Shown here one piece after another: positions 1 through 8,325 of a stretch of 64,000 nt of DNA (position 1 is its first letter; each line of letters opens with the position of its first letter). The notes beneath the pieces are model-generated. The model was given only the letters and a program-made list of their open reading frames with translations, was not told the origin of the DNA and searched no databases. The translations under genes and the position numbers were made by a program. Source of the stretch: Amycolatopsis pittospori (lineage in GTDB: Bacteria > Actinomycetota > Actinomycetes > Mycobacteriales > Pseudonocardiaceae); the NCBI RefSeq assembly GCF_013870525.1, contig NZ_JACBXD010000005.1, positions 1 through 64,000 of the forward strand. The letters are read 5' to 3'.

Positions 1-928
1 CCCGGTCGGCGTCCGCGGGCAGCGGCACGGGGACCGGGACCGAGGGGATACCGAGGGCGGTGCGCAGGTGGTTCAGCTCGGCCAGGAAGACCGCGGCGTC
101 GGCCGGGCGCTGCGACGGATCACGACGCGTGGCGCGCAGGAGCAGTTCGTCCAGCGCGGGCGGGATCCCCTGCCGCAGTTCGCTCGGGCGCGGGACGTCG
201 TCGTTGACGTGCCGGTACGCCACCGAAAGCGCGGTGTCGCCGACATACGGCGTGCGGCCGGTGAGCATTTCGTACAGCAGGATCCCGGCGGAGTAGACGT
301 CGCCGCTGGACGTGGTCGCGCCGGTGGCGACCTGCTCGGGCGAGACGTAGGCGACGGTGCCGAGGATGACGCTCGAACTCGTGGTGCCCGCGCTCGCGAT
401 CGCGCGGACCAGGCCGAAGTCGCCGACCTTGACCACACCGCCCGAAAGCGCCGTGCCGCCGCGGCCGATGAGCACGTTCTCCGGTTTGACGTCGCGGTGC
501 ACCAGCCCGGCGGCGTGCGCCGCGGCCAGCGCGGACAGCACCGATTCGGTGATGCTCAGCGCGAGCGCGACGTCCAGCGGGCCGCGTTCGGCGAGCAGTT
601 CGCGCAGGGTTCCGCCGTCGACGAGTTCCATGACCAGGAACGCGCGACCGGATTCCTCCCCGTCCGGGGTGTCGAAGCCCTGGTCGTGCACCGCCACGAC
701 GTGCGGGTGGTGCAGTCGGGCCGCCGAGCGGGCCTCCCGTTCGAAACGCTCGACGAACGACCGGTCGTCGGCGAATCTCGGGTCCATGATCTTGATGGCG
801 ACCTGGCGGTCCAGGCGGGTGTCGACGCCCCGGTACACCGACGACATCCCACCGCGTGCGAGCAGCTTGTCCACCCGGTAGCGGCCCTCGAGCAGAGTGC
901 CCACCGGAGTGGGGTCCGTGCGTGTCAC
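1..928 (-). CDS. pknL: Ser/Thr protein kinase, PknL-like (3' end outside window)
   Basis: The Hanks-type kinase domain is read from the minus strand; the window ends after about 309 codons, so any transmembrane or extracellular part is unseen. Visible features are the glycine loop RGGMSSVYRG (residues 25-34), the ATP-anchoring Lys46 in VAIK, HRDVKPEN (144-151), DFG (170-172) and a Thr/Ser-rich activation loop near residue 182. The GTG at 928 is chosen because TACGAT lies 8 nt upstream, as at other leaderless genes here; an in-frame ATG at 955 would add nine residues. The PknL name rests on the divergent Rv2175c-type DNA-binding gene next door, the same pairing as in Mycobacterium, where that protein is a PknL substrate. 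The kinase call is certain and the orthology likely. Confidence 0.88.
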   Translation of the reverse strand, partial: MTRTDPTPVGTLLEGRYRVDKLLARGGMSSVYRGVDTRLDRQVAIKIMDPRFADDRSFVERFEREARSAARLHHPHVVAVHDQGFDTPDGEESGRAFLVMELVDGGTLRELLAERGPLDVALALSITESVLSALAAAHAAGLVHRDVKPENVLIGRGGTALSGGVVKVGDFGLVRAIASAGTTSSSVILGTVAYVSPEQVATGATTSSGDVYSAGILLYEMLTGRTPYVGDTALSVAYRHVNDDVPRPSELRQGIPPALDELLLRATRRDPSQRPADAAVFLAELNHLRTALGIPSVPVPVPLPADADR

Positions 929-955
929 GGCTATGGATCGTACGGAAGTGCCCAT

Positions 956-1134
956 GTTCTGGTGTACGGGACCTGGCCCGGCGGGGATCACGATTTCCGT
1001 CATTTCGTCGAATCGGCGGTATGCGTCACCGCGTGGGCACTTTCCGTCACGACGTACGCCGTGACCGGTCAAGGCCACGCCGTCACCCATGCGCACTAAA
1101 GGAGCGGGAGACGGAATGTGGCACAGTGTCACCT
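956..1134. promoter_or_regulatory. Divergent promoter region with repeated CGTCAC words
   Basis: This region lies between the kinase and the DNA-binding protein. CGTCAC occurs at 1024-1029, 1045-1050 and 1081-1086, with an inverted GTGAC at 1061 and GTGTCACC at 1126. TTTCCGTCA is repeated directly at 994-1002 and 1041-1049. The repetition suggests operator half-sites, possibly for the adjacent winged-helix protein. No classical -35/-10 pair is obvious. Confidence 0.35.
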
Positions 1135-1503
1135 GTGAGTGGTATCCCCGTCGCCGACGACGTTCTCGAAGCAGATGTGTCCGTTCTCCCGCTTCCGGAG
1201 GTCGCGACCGCGCTGAACGTTTCGGCCAACAAGGTCCGCCAGATGCTGCGCGACGGCCACCTGATCGCCGTGCGGCGCAAGGGCGAGCTGTACGTCCCGG
1301 CCGCGTTCCTGGTGAAGGACGGCGTGGTCAAGGGCCTGGCGGGCACCATCACCGTGCTCGCGGACTCCGGTTTCAGCCGGACGGAGATGCTGCGCTGGCT
1401 CTTCGCCGAGGACGACACGCTGCCGGGCACCACGCCGGTCAACGCGCTCCGGACCAGCCACGGCACCGAGGTCAAGCGACGCGCACAGGCGATGGCCTTC
1501 TAG
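1135..1503 (+). CDS. Rv2175c-like winged-helix DNA-binding protein
   Basis: This 122-residue protein matches the Rv2175c family. An N-terminal helix-turn-helix (about residues 18-45, ALNVSANKVRQMLRDGHLIA) is followed by a short wing carrying KGELYVPAAFL, then a C-terminal helical domain. In Mycobacterium tuberculosis the homologue binds DNA and is phosphorylated by PknL, which lowers binding; that is family knowledge, not seen here. The GTG at 1135 was chosen because the homologous sequence begins there; GTG 1126 is an in-frame alternative and the nearest purine-rich stretch (1100-1110) is too far away for a normal ribosome site. The 3' end overlaps the convergent MFS gene by 32 bp. Confidence 0.8.
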   Translation: MSGIPVADDVLEADVSVLPLPEVATALNVSANKVRQMLRDGHLIAVRRKGELYVPAAFLVKDGVVKGLAGTITVLADSGFSRTEMLRWLFAEDDTLPGTTPVNALRTSHGTEVKRRAQAMAF

Positions 1504-2650
1504 TCCGCCCGGACGTTCCGAACAGGACATACGTCGCAGCCGCGAGGACCTGGCAGCTCGCCGCGCCGATCATTCCGGCGGTTACGGAGAGTGCGCTCAG
1601 CGGCCCGGCGCCCGCGGCGCCCGTCGCCAGTCCGGTGATCTTCACGCTCGCCGCCGTCGTGAAGACCTGAGCCCGGACTTCCGCGGGCGCTTCGCGATGC
1701 CGGATGGCGAAAAGCGCCGAAAGCTGGGGCCCTTCGGCGAATCCGGCGAGGACCGCCGCGGCCAGCAGGGTTACCATGTCGTGTCCGGCCGCCGCGAGTA
1801 CGAAGCTCGCGGCGAGCAGGACGGTGCTGGCGAACACGGTGCGATCCGGAGCAGGCGGCCTGCGGGCCAGTACGGCGTTCGCGATCAGGGACGCCGCCGC
1901 CAGCACGGTCAGCATGAGCGCGCCGAAACCCGGATTCCCCAGCCGTTGGGCGCCGAGCAGCGGATAGCAGACCACCGCGATCCCGATACCGACGAAGGAC
2001 ACCGTGGACGTCGCGGTGGCCCGGAGCAGCGCGCGGTTGCGGAACAGGACACGGAAGCCGTCCGCGAGCTGCCGCCGGATCGGTTTGGTGGGTTTGGCTT
2101 CGGCGGGGGGCAGTGACCACGCCGCGGGAAAAGCCGCCGCGACCAGGACGATCGCCACGGCCACCGAGGCGGGGGCACCCGCGTAGGCGGCCACGAGCCC
2201 GGCGAGCCCGGGCCCGGCGAGACTCGCGGCGGTGAACGTCATCGCGTCCAGCGTGCTCGCCCTCCCCAACCGTGTCGGCCCGGTGACGTTCGGCAGCTGG
2301 GCCGTCCAGCCTCCGGCCAGCGCCGGATTGAGCAGTCCCACGACGATGGCCACCCCGATCGACGCCGGGATTTCGACGAGCGCGAGTACCGCGCCGAGCC
2401 CGCCCGCGTAGGCGAGGAGCGCCCACGCGAGCAGCCGCCCTGGGCGGGGGCTGCGGTCGAGCAGGGCGCCGAGCAGCGGCCCACCCGCCGCGGCGGAGAT
2501 CGTCAGGCCCGCGAACAGGGCGGAACCGATCGCGGCCGAGCCCTCGATACTCAGGCCGAGCAGGAGCAACGCCGGTCCGGACAACTCGTCGCCGGTGCGG
2601 GCCACCGTCGCACCGGTGAGATAGACGGCGAGCCTGTAACGTCTTATCAT
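1472..2650 (-). CDS. MFS transporter, drug-efflux-like
   Basis: This 392-residue protein is strongly hydrophobic, with about 12 predicted membrane segments in two six-helix halves. The charged central loop (around residues 185-200, rich in Pro/Lys/Arg) and the RSPRPGR-type loop after helix 2 fit the major facilitator superfamily. Substrate unknown. The ATG at 2650 is preferred over upstream in-frame codons that would run into the divergent gene; TAACGT lies 7 nt upstream, so the mRNA is probably leaderless. It is divergent from a CGNR zinc-finger gene whose start codon is only 23 nt away, and a perfect 10-bp inverted repeat covers this gene's start and -10, suggesting tight control by a neighbouring or unlinked repressor. 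Confidence 0.82.
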   Translation of the reverse strand: MIRRYRLAVYLTGATVARTGDELSGPALLLLGLSIEGSAAIGSALFAGLTISAAAGGPLLGALLDRSPRPGRLLAWALLAYAGGLGAVLALVEIPASIGVAIVVGLLNPALAGGWTAQLPNVTGPTRLGRASTLDAMTFTAASLAGPGLAGLVAAYAGAPASVAVAIVLVAAAFPAAWSLPPAEAKPTKPIRRQLADGFRVLFRNRALLRATATSTVSFVGIGIAVVCYPLLGAQRLGNPGFGALMLTVLAAASLIANAVLARRPPAPDRTVFASTVLLAASFVLAAAGHDMVTLLAAAVLAGFAEGPQLSALFAIRHREAPAEVRAQVFTTAASVKITGLATGAAGAGPLSALSVTAGMIGAASCQVLAAATYVLFGTSGRTRRPSPVRVA

Positions 2651-2664
2651 GAGGAAGACGTTAC
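2636..2664. promoter_or_regulatory. Operator palindrome between MFS and CGNR genes
   Basis: A perfect inverted repeat, GTAACGTCTT (2636-2645) and AAGACGTTAC (2655-2664) with a 9-nt spacer. It covers the MFS start codon (2648-2650) and the minus-strand -10 TAACGT (2658-2663). It also abuts the plus-strand -10 TACAGT (2662-2667). One bound dimer could block both divergent leaderless promoters. Confidence 0.7.
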
Positions 2665-2673
2665 AGTGGGGGT

Positions 2674-3216
2674 ATGACTTCAGCAAAGCGGGACTTTCTC
2701 CCCGGCCGGTCGGCGCGCGCGGCGGCACAGCGTGCGGTGGATCTGCTGGAGGTCCTGCTCGGGGAACCTTCGGTTCCGGACGTCCAGATCGTCCTGGAAG
2801 CTCATGGCGAAACCGACGTTCGCCTGACGTCGTCAGATGTGGCTTCGCTGCGTGAAGCGGCCCTCGAACTGCGGGAGGTCTTCGCGGCGCGCGATACCGC
2901 GGAGGCGGCCGAAGTACTCAACCGCCTGCTGGCCCGCTACGCGCATCCGCCGCGGCTGACCGATCACGACGCCGGCTTCGGCTGGCACCTGCATGTGGAC
3001 GCCGACGACGACGGGCCGTGGGGTGCGTGGCTGGTGACGTCGTCCGCGCTGGCGCTGGCGGTGCTGCTGGCGGACCGTCAGGCGGCGCCGGGCGGGCTGT
3101 GTGCCGCTTCGGGTTGTGGGAAGCCCTTCGCGCACTTAGGTGGGGGAAGTCCGCGTCGGTACTGCTCGACGCGATGCGCTACTCGGGAGCGGGTCGCGGC
3201 TCACCGCCGGAAGTAG
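2674..3216 (+). CDS. CGNR-type zinc-finger protein, putative regulator
   Basis: This 180-residue protein has an N-terminal helical ABATE-like region and a C-terminal Cys-rich motif, CAASGCGKPF followed by RRYCSTRCATRERVAAHRRK, which matches the CGNR zinc-finger layout (two CxxxC/CxxxxC pairs and a basic tail), although the signature reads CATR rather than CGNR. The basic tail suggests nucleic-acid binding. TACAGT sits 6 nt before the ATG, so translation is probably leaderless. Codon 155 (3136-3138) is a TTA leucine, very rare in such genomes and, in Streptomyces, a target of bldA control. Divergence from the MFS gene across a 10-bp palindrome suggests the two form a regulator-transporter module; the regulator role is inferred. 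Confidence 0.7.
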   Translation: MTSAKRDFLPGRSARAAAQRAVDLLEVLLGEPSVPDVQIVLEAHGETDVRLTSSDVASLREAALELREVFAARDTAEAAEVLNRLLARYAHPPRLTDHDAGFGWHLHVDADDDGPWGAWLVTSSALALAVLLADRQAAPGGLCAASGCGKPFAHLGGGSPRRYCSTRCATRERVAAHRRK

Positions 3217-3224
3217 TCGCCGAC

Positions 3225-3277
3225 GCTATGAACGGCCCGTTCCTTGCAAAATTTGCAAGGAACGGGCCGTTCATAGC
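3225..3277. repeat. 53-nt perfect palindrome (TTGCAAAATTTGCAA family)
   Basis: The 26-nt arms (3225-3250 and 3252-3277) are perfectly complementary around a single A at 3251. It starts 9 nt after the CGNR stop codon and lies before the convergent F420 enzyme, so it can act as a two-way 3' hairpin. No U-tract follows. A close relative with the same centre lies at 47147-47201. Confidence 0.9.
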
Positions 3278-3303
3278 ACGCCTCGGGTGCGGGAAAGGGA
3301 CGG

Positions 3304-4089
3304 TCAGCCCTGCTTGTCCCGCCAAGCGATCCAGGAGCGCAGCAGGTCGAAGTTGTAGTCCGGGCCACCGGTCGCCACGGTGAACAGCGAGACGCCCTGC
3401 TCCAGCAGCTTCGGCCCCAGCTCCTCGGGCTTCTCCTGCACGGCGACGGACCGCTCGATCTCCTTCGGGTCGCGGCCGACGTCGGCGCAGTGCTGGTCGA
3501 GGATCTTGACCTTGCGCTCGACGACCTCCGGGTCTCCGAAGCCGTGCCAGATGTCGGCGTGCTTCGCGACCAGGCGCAGCGTCTTCTTCTCGCCGCCACC
3601 GCCGATCAGCACCGGGATGTCGCGGACCGGCTGCGGGTTCAGCTTCCCGAGCCTGGACTCGATCCGCGGCAGCGCCTCGGCGAGGTTGTCGAGCCGGCCG
3701 CCGGCGGTGCCGAACTCGTAGCCGTACTCGTCGTAGTCCTTCTCGAACCAGCCGGAGCCGATGCCGAGGATGAGCCGTCCGTCGGAGATGTTGTCGACGG
3801 TGCGGGCCATGTCGGCCAGCAGTTCGGGGTTGCGGTAGCTGTTGCACGTCACCAGCGCGCCGATCTCGACCCGCGACGTGGATTCCGCCCAGGCGCCCAG
3901 CATGGTCCAGCACTCGTAGTGCAGGCCCTCGGGCTCGCCGTACAGCGGATAGAAGTGGTCCCAGTTGAACACGATGTCCACACCGAGGTCTTCGGCCTCC
4001 GAAGCCGCCCGGCGGATCGCCTTGTACTCGGCGTGCTGCGGCTGCAGCTGGACGCCGATCCGGATCTTCCTGTTCGAAGCAGTGGTCAT
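3304..4089 (-). CDS. LLM-class F420-dependent oxidoreductase
   Basis: This 261-residue enzyme has the luciferase-like TIM-barrel pattern: N-terminal [10 protein letters not shown] strand, [11 protein letters not shown], an [21 protein letters not shown] segment (F420-binding region of the family) and [11 protein letters not shown]. Family members move hydride between cofactor F420 and varied substrates. It is the last cistron of the crtE-crtI-crtB operon, overlapping crtB by four bases (ATGA, 4086-4089), so translational coupling with carotenoid synthesis is likely. This suggests, but does not show, action on a carotenoid or isoprenoid substrate. The class is clear; the substrate is unknown. 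Confidence 0.85.
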   Translation of the reverse strand: MTTASNRKIRIGVQLQPQHAEYKAIRRAASEAEDLGVDIVFNWDHFYPLYGEPEGLHYECWTMLGAWAESTSRVEIGALVTCNSYRNPELLADMARTVDNISDGRLILGIGSGWFEKDYDEYGYEFGTAGGRLDNLAEALPRIESRLGKLNPQPVRDIPVLIGGGGEKKTLRLVAKHADIWHGFGDPEVVERKVKILDQHCADVGRDPKEIERSVAVQEKPEELGPKLLEQGVSLFTVATGGPDYNFDLLRSWIAWRDKQG

Positions 4090-5015
4090 GTCCGCACCTT
4101 AAGCCTGGAGTTGCTCCACGCGCTCGCCAGTAGCCTCGGGAGGGCGACGGCCGCGCGACGACGGCGAGGCACGACTGCGCGGGTGTTCAGCACGTCGTAA
4201 CCGAGCGCCACGATCTCGTCGAGAATGCCTTCGTAGAGGACGAGCGCCGTCCGCACACAGGGGCGGGCTTCCTCACGCAGCAAAGGGATTCCCGCTTCGG
4301 CCCGCCGGTACACCGCCCGGTTGCGCGCCACCGCCACCGCGAGCGCGCGGCGGATCCGCCGGTCCGGGAGCCCGCGGGCACGCGACCATTCGAGCAGGTC
4401 GCGGTCGACGCCGAACGCGGCCAGCTCCCCGGTGGGCAGATAGAGCCGCCCCCGGTCGAGGTCCTCGCCGATGTCGCGCAGGAAGTTCGTCAGCTGGAAC
4501 GCCTCACCCAGCGCCGCCGCGCCGGGCTCCGCTTCGGCGACCGGGACGACGGTGCCGAAAACGGGCAGCATCTGCAGGCCGATCACCTCGGCCGAACCGT
4601 GGACGTACTCCTTGAGATCGGCGTAGGTCGCGTACTCGGTGACCTTGAGATCCATCGCCATCGACCGGAGGAACGCGTCGAACAGGTCGCGGTGAAGGTC
4701 GTGCCGCCGCACGGTGTCGGCGAGCGCGGCCAGCACGGGATCGGCGGGCGTGCCGCCTTCGAAGACCTGACCGACCAGTCCGGCGACCTCGTCGAGCGCG
4801 AGCGCCGGATCGGTGCCCGGCGCGGGATTGTCGACGAGCTCGTCCGCCATCCGCGCGAAGCCGTACAGCGCGTGCGCGAACGGCCGCGCTCGCGACGGCA
4901 GCAGCCGGGTCGCGAGGAAGAAGGTGCGGCCGTAGTGCGCGTTGATGCGGCGGCATGCGGTGTACGCGGCCCGCAACGCCGGTTCGGTGATGCCCGCCGC
5001 GTCGAGTTCGTTCAT
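4086..5015 (-). CDS. crtB: Phytoene synthase
   Basis: This 309-residue squalene/phytoene synthase family member condenses two geranylgeranyl diphosphates to phytoene. Both Asp-rich substrate motifs are visible: [10 protein letters not shown] in the first and [11 protein letters not shown] in the second. [12 protein letters not shown] near residue 30 matches the conserved YARSF-type segment. The ATG at 5015 overlaps the crtI stop (ATGA), and its own stop overlaps the next start in the same way, so the four genes form one tightly coupled operon. Length is typical for bacterial CrtB. The reaction is assigned with confidence; squalene synthase activity is a less likely alternative given the crtI neighbour. 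Confidence 0.93.
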   Translation of the reverse strand: MNELDAAGITEPALRAAYTACRRINAHYGRTFFLATRLLPSRARPFAHALYGFARMADELVDNPAPGTDPALALDEVAGLVGQVFEGGTPADPVLAALADTVRRHDLHRDLFDAFLRSMAMDLKVTEYATYADLKEYVHGSAEVIGLQMLPVFGTVVPVAEAEPGAAALGEAFQLTNFLRDIGEDLDRGRLYLPTGELAAFGVDRDLLEWSRARGLPDRRIRRALAVAVARNRAVYRRAEAGIPLLREEARPCVRTALVLYEGILDEIVALGYDVLNTRAVVPRRRRAAVALPRLLASAWSNSRLKVRT

Positions 5016-6487
5016 CGGCCGGTGACCCTTCCCGCCGCGAGCCTGCCGGAGATCACCACCGGCGGGATGCCGACGCCCGGAGTCGTCCCACAGCCGGCCA
5101 GTACGACGTTTTCCGCCGCCCGCAAGAGATTCCCCGGCCGGAACGGGCCGGTCTGGGTGAAGGTGTGGGCGAGCGAGAACGGGGTGCCCGCGGTGAGGCC
5201 GCGTTCGGCCCAGCCCGCCGGGGTGATCATCTCGTCGACGGTGAAATCCTCCGCGAAACCGGTGAGGCCGCGCTTTTCCAGTGTCCGCAGGAGTTCCGTG
5301 CGATAAGCGGGCCCGACGCGGTCCCAGTCGATCTTGCCACGGCGCAGGTTCGGCGCCGGGGCGAGCACCGAGACGACCTGCTCGCCGCCGGGGGCGAGCT
5401 CCGGTTCGGTCGCGGTCGGGCGGGTCACCAGCAGCGACGGGTCGCTCATCAGCTTGCCTTCGCGGATGATCTCCGAGAACGTCTCTTCCCAGGCGCGGCC
5501 GAAGAAGATGGTGTGGTGGCCCAAATCCGGCCACGATTTCGCCGCGTGCCCGTGCAGCACCACCGCCGACGGCGAATACCGCAGCGGCAGCACCCGCCGC
5601 GGACGGGCGCCGAGCAGCCGGTACGCGGTGCCGAGTTCGGTGGCGAGAACGACGGTGTCGCAAGGGATCCGCTCGCCGGAGCGGGTCCGTACCGCGCGCA
5701 CCCGCGAAGAAACCCTTTCCAGCCAAGCGGCTTCGGTGCCGAACCGCAGTTCGGCCCCGGCGCGTTCGGCGGCGCTCGCCATCGCCCGCGCGATCGCGCC
5801 CATTCCGCCCGACGGGTAGTAGACCCCGCCGACGGTGTCCATGAAGGAGATGACGCCGTACGCGCCGATCGCGCGGGCCGGGTCGAGCCCCGCGTAGAGC
5901 GCTTGGAAGGAGAACAGCCGTCGCACGCGGTCGTCGCGCAGGAAGCCGCCGATCTTCGGGCCGAGCCGTCCGAAACCGCCCAGCGCGGCCAGTTTCGCCA
6001 GTTCCGGGCGCACGAGACCGAGCGGCGAGTCGAAGTTCGCGCCGATGAAATGGTCCTTCTGCACCGCGTACAGCTCGGTCAGCCAACGCCGCAGACGGCG
6101 GTAACCGTCGGCCTCGGCCGGACCGGCGGCCGCGCGGATCTCGGCCTCCATCGCCGCGGCTTCGGTGTGCACGGCGATCGTGCTGCCGTCGGCGAACCGC
6201 GCGCGATACGCGGGATCGAGCCGGGTCAGCGTCAGGTTGTCCGCCAGGGATTCGCCCACCGCGGAGAAGGCCTCGTCGAGCAGTTCCGGCATGGTCAGCA
6301 CGCTGGCGCCGGTGTCGACGGTGTGGCCGCCGAAGTCCGCCTGCCCGGCGCGTCCGCCCGGGATCTTGTCCTGCTCCAGCAGCGTCACCCGGCGGCCCGC
6401 GCCGAGCAGGTGCAGCGTCGCCGACAAGCCGGCGAGCCCGGCACCGATCACCACCACGTGGTCACTGGGGCCGGTGACGGTCCGCAT
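5012..6487 (-). CDS. crtI: Phytoene desaturase (CrtI family)
   Basis: This 491-residue FAD-dependent desaturase begins with the dinucleotide-binding fold [18 protein letters not shown] (near residue 11), followed by the E-rich strand end and GGRA. The C-terminal FAD signature, [20 protein letters not shown], is present. CrtI enzymes convert phytoene to more desaturated carotenes such as neurosporene or lycopene. It sits between crtE (one-base overlap, TGATG) and crtB (ATGA overlap), so the operon supplies prenyl chain synthesis, condensation and desaturation. No lycopene cyclase, ketolase or glycosyltransferase gene is visible, so the end product cannot be named. Confidence 0.92.
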   Translation of the reverse strand: MRTVTGPSDHVVVIGAGLAGLSATLHLLGAGRRVTLLEQDKIPGGRAGQADFGGHTVDTGASVLTMPELLDEAFSAVGESLADNLTLTRLDPAYRARFADGSTIAVHTEAAAMEAEIRAAAGPAEADGYRRLRRWLTELYAVQKDHFIGANFDSPLGLVRPELAKLAALGGFGRLGPKIGGFLRDDRVRRLFSFQALYAGLDPARAIGAYGVISFMDTVGGVYYPSGGMGAIARAMASAAERAGAELRFGTEAAWLERVSSRVRAVRTRSGERIPCDTVVLATELGTAYRLLGARPRRVLPLRYSPSAVVLHGHAAKSWPDLGHHTIFFGRAWEETFSEIIREGKLMSDPSLLVTRPTATEPELAPGGEQVVSVLAPAPNLRRGKIDWDRVGPAYRTELLRTLEKRGLTGFAEDFTVDEMITPAGWAERGLTAGTPFSLAHTFTQTGPFRPGNLLRAAENVVLAGCGTTPGVGIPPVVISGRLAAGRVTGR

Positions 6488-7578
6488 CAGTACGTCCGCT
6501 GGGTCGCCTTGACGACCAGACCGGTCAGCGCGGCGGGGGCCGGTTCGGCCAGGTGGGCGCGTTCCAGGGTGGCCATCGCGGACTCGGTGAGCTCGTCGAT
6601 GCGGCTCTCCACCGCGTCGACGGCGCCGACGTCCCGCAACGCTTCTCGCACGTTCTCGACAGCGTCCTCGGACAGGTGCGCGTCGCCGATGGCGTCGGAG
6701 ATGACCCGCGCCGCGGCGTCCTTGCCCTGTTCCGCCGCCCGCCGCAGACCCAGCGCGACCAGCAGCGTGCGCTTGCCCTCACGCAGGTCGTCGCCCGCGG
6801 GTTTGCCGGTGACCGACGGGTCGCCGAACACGCCGAGCAGGTCGTCCCGCAACTGGAACGCCACGCCGACCTCGTCGCCGAACTCGCGCAGCGTCGCGAT
6901 CAGGGCTTCGTCGGCGCCGCCGAGCGCGGCACCGAGGTGCAGCGGGCGCTGGACGGTGTACGCGGCCGTCTTGAGCTTGCAGATGTGCAGCGCCGCCTCG
7001 GGGGAGGCGTCGCCGGTGGCCTGGGTGCGGACGTCGAGGTACTGCCCGGCGAGCACCTCGGTGCGCATCGCGCGCCACGCCGGCCGCGCGGCGGCCAACG
7101 CCGCGGGCTGGAGGGGCGCTTCGCCGAACATGTCGTCGGCCCAGGCGAGCGCGAGGTCGCCGACCAGGACGGCGGTCGCGAGCCCGAACGTGCTCGGCGA
7201 ACCCAGCCAGCCGCTGTCGGCGTGCAGTTTGGCGCCGGCGATGTGCACCGTCGGCGAACCGCGGCGCGAATCGGAGGAGTCGATGAGGTCGTCGTGGATC
7301 AGCGCGCAGGCCTGGATCAGTTCGAGACTCGCGACCGCCTGCAGCACGCCTTCGACGTCCGGCCCGGCCGGATCGCCGCCCGCGCCGCGCCAACCCCACC
7401 AGGCGAACGTCGGCCGCAGGCGTTTGCCGCCGCCGAGCACGAATCCGGCCAGCGCGTCGATCCCCACCCCGACGCTCGGCTCGGTGCGGCGGATTTCGGC
7501 ACCGGCGCGCTCGAGGAACCCGGCCAGCGCCCGCTCGACGTGGGCGGGCAGATCGGCGTCGTAGGCGGACGTGTCCAT
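6487..7578 (-). CDS. crtE: Polyprenyl (geranylgeranyl) diphosphate synthase
   Basis: This 363-residue trans-prenyltransferase carries GGGKRLRP near residue 50, the first Asp-rich motif DDLIDSSD and the second LRDDLLGVFGD, all hallmarks of GGPP/FPP synthases. The ATG at 7578 is preferred over the GTG at 7584 because GGAGG lies 8 nt upstream of the ATG but only 2 nt from the GTG. It opens the crtE-crtI-crtB-F420 enzyme operon and should provide the C20 precursor. The position in the Rv2175c-metF neighbourhood also recalls mycobacterial idsA2 (Rv2173), so it may be the syntenic counterpart recruited into a carotenoid operon. Chain length is inferred from context. Confidence 0.88.
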   Translation of the reverse strand: MDTSAYDADLPAHVERALAGFLERAGAEIRRTEPSVGVGIDALAGFVLGGGKRLRPTFAWWGWRGAGGDPAGPDVEGVLQAVASLELIQACALIHDDLIDSSDSRRGSPTVHIAGAKLHADSGWLGSPSTFGLATAVLVGDLALAWADDMFGEAPLQPAALAAARPAWRAMRTEVLAGQYLDVRTQATGDASPEAALHICKLKTAAYTVQRPLHLGAALGGADEALIATLREFGDEVGVAFQLRDDLLGVFGDPSVTGKPAGDDLREGKRTLLVALGLRRAAEQGKDAAARVISDAIGDAHLSEDAVENVREALRDVGAVDAVESRIDELTESAMATLERAHLAEPAPAALTGLVVKATQRTY

Positions 7579-7663
7579 GAGCACATCCTCCGGGAAGGAC
7601 CCCTCCGTGACCCAGTCGGGTGTCGTGGAATGTGGCGAAACAGACGCCCCCTCACCGCATTTC

Positions 7664-7711
7664 GTCCTCTGAATGCGGTCCTTGCGTGTGCAACTACCGC
7701 ATTCAGAGGAC
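7664..7711. repeat. Inverted repeat, GTCCTCTGAATGCGGT family
   Basis: Perfect 16-bp arms (7664-7679 and 7696-7711) with a 16-nt loop, 18 nt past the stop codon of the minus-strand CGNR gene. Partial further copies of the arm flank it (CCGCATTT at 7657, AACGCGGTAGT at 7714). Related copies lie at 18621-18671 and 54514-54541. It probably acts as a 3' hairpin. Confidence 0.82.
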
Positions 7712-7728
7712 TAAACGCGGTAGTGCGG

Positions 7729-8277
7729 TCAGCCGCGGCCCTTGTCGTAGTGCCGCTTCGCCCGTGCCCGGTTCCCGCAGTCCGACGAACTGCACCAGCG
7801 CCGCGAACGGTTGCGCGTGTGGTCGGTGAAGATCCAGCCGCATCCCGGCCCTTCGCACTCCCGGATCCGCGCGAGGTCCCCGGACCGCAGCAATTCCTCG
7901 GCCGCCAGCGCGAGCCGATGCGGCAGGGCGGCGCCGTCGGTGAGCGGGACCGTCCATCGCAACGGCAAGGACGCCGCGAGTTCGGCGTGCCGGTACGCCG
8001 CGAGCAGCGGTTTCCGCAGGGCCGAGGCGTCCGGCGGATCCGACACGAGCACGCGATAGAGCGTCTCGCGGAACGCCTTCACCGCCTCCAGGACCTCCTC
8101 GGAGATCTCCAGTCGTTCCTCGCCGAGACCGATCAGGACGACCCACTCGGACAGCCGCACCGGATCGGAAAGCCGATCGTCCCGCCGGGCCGGGTCGCGG
8201 CGCCAGGAAACGGTGTTGACCAGGTCCAACGGCACACTCCCGCCGACGCTGTCGTAGCCGTCCCAAGGGTCGCTCAC
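7729..8277 (-). CDS. CGNR zinc-finger protein, putative azlCD regulator
   Basis: This 182-residue protein has an N-terminal ABATE-type domain (starting near DLVNTVSWRRDP) and a C-terminal zinc ribbon: CEGPGCGWIFTDHTRN, then RRWCSSSDCGNRARAKRHY with the defining CGNR signature. Such proteins are thought to be transcription factors, often next to transporters. GTG 8277 has AGGAGG 4 nt upstream. It is divergent from azlC across 48 bp holding a small palindrome and both -10 elements. It is the second CGNR protein in the first 9 kb; the two resemble each other only in architecture. Confidence 0.82.
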   Translation of the reverse strand: MSDPWDGYDSVGGSVPLDLVNTVSWRRDPARRDDRLSDPVRLSEWVVLIGLGEERLEISEEVLEAVKAFRETLYRVLVSDPPDASALRKPLLAAYRHAELAASLPLRWTVPLTDGAALPHRLALAAEELLRSGDLARIRECEGPGCGWIFTDHTRNRSRRWCSSSDCGNRARAKRHYDKGRG

Positions 8278-8285
8278 GAATCCTC

Positions 8286-8318
8286 CTAATGGTCAAACTC
8301 AGTTTAGCTTGTTAGGGT
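8286..8318. promoter_or_regulatory. Divergent CGNR/azlC promoter with palindrome
   Basis: AAACT-C-AGTTT (8295-8305) sits inside a looser CTAA ... TTAG frame (8286-8315). The minus-strand -10 TAAACT (8301-8306) overlaps it, and the plus-strand -10 TAGGGT (8313-8318) lies 7 nt before the azlC ATG. The palindrome would fall between the azlC -35 and -10. Confidence 0.55.
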
Positions 8319-8325
8319 CGGGGAT

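Noticed and set aside
5165..7564. Very long open frame on the plus strand across the crt genes (and similar long antisense frames over lhr, miaB and nrdJ)
   Set aside because: High GC makes stop codons rare in shadow frames. These translate to Arg/Pro/Gly/Ala-rich sequence without domains, while the opposite strand encodes clear enzymes.
7584..7584. GTG 7584 as crtE start
   Set aside because: GGAGG is only 2 nt away, too close; the in-frame ATG at 7578 has normal 8-nt spacing.
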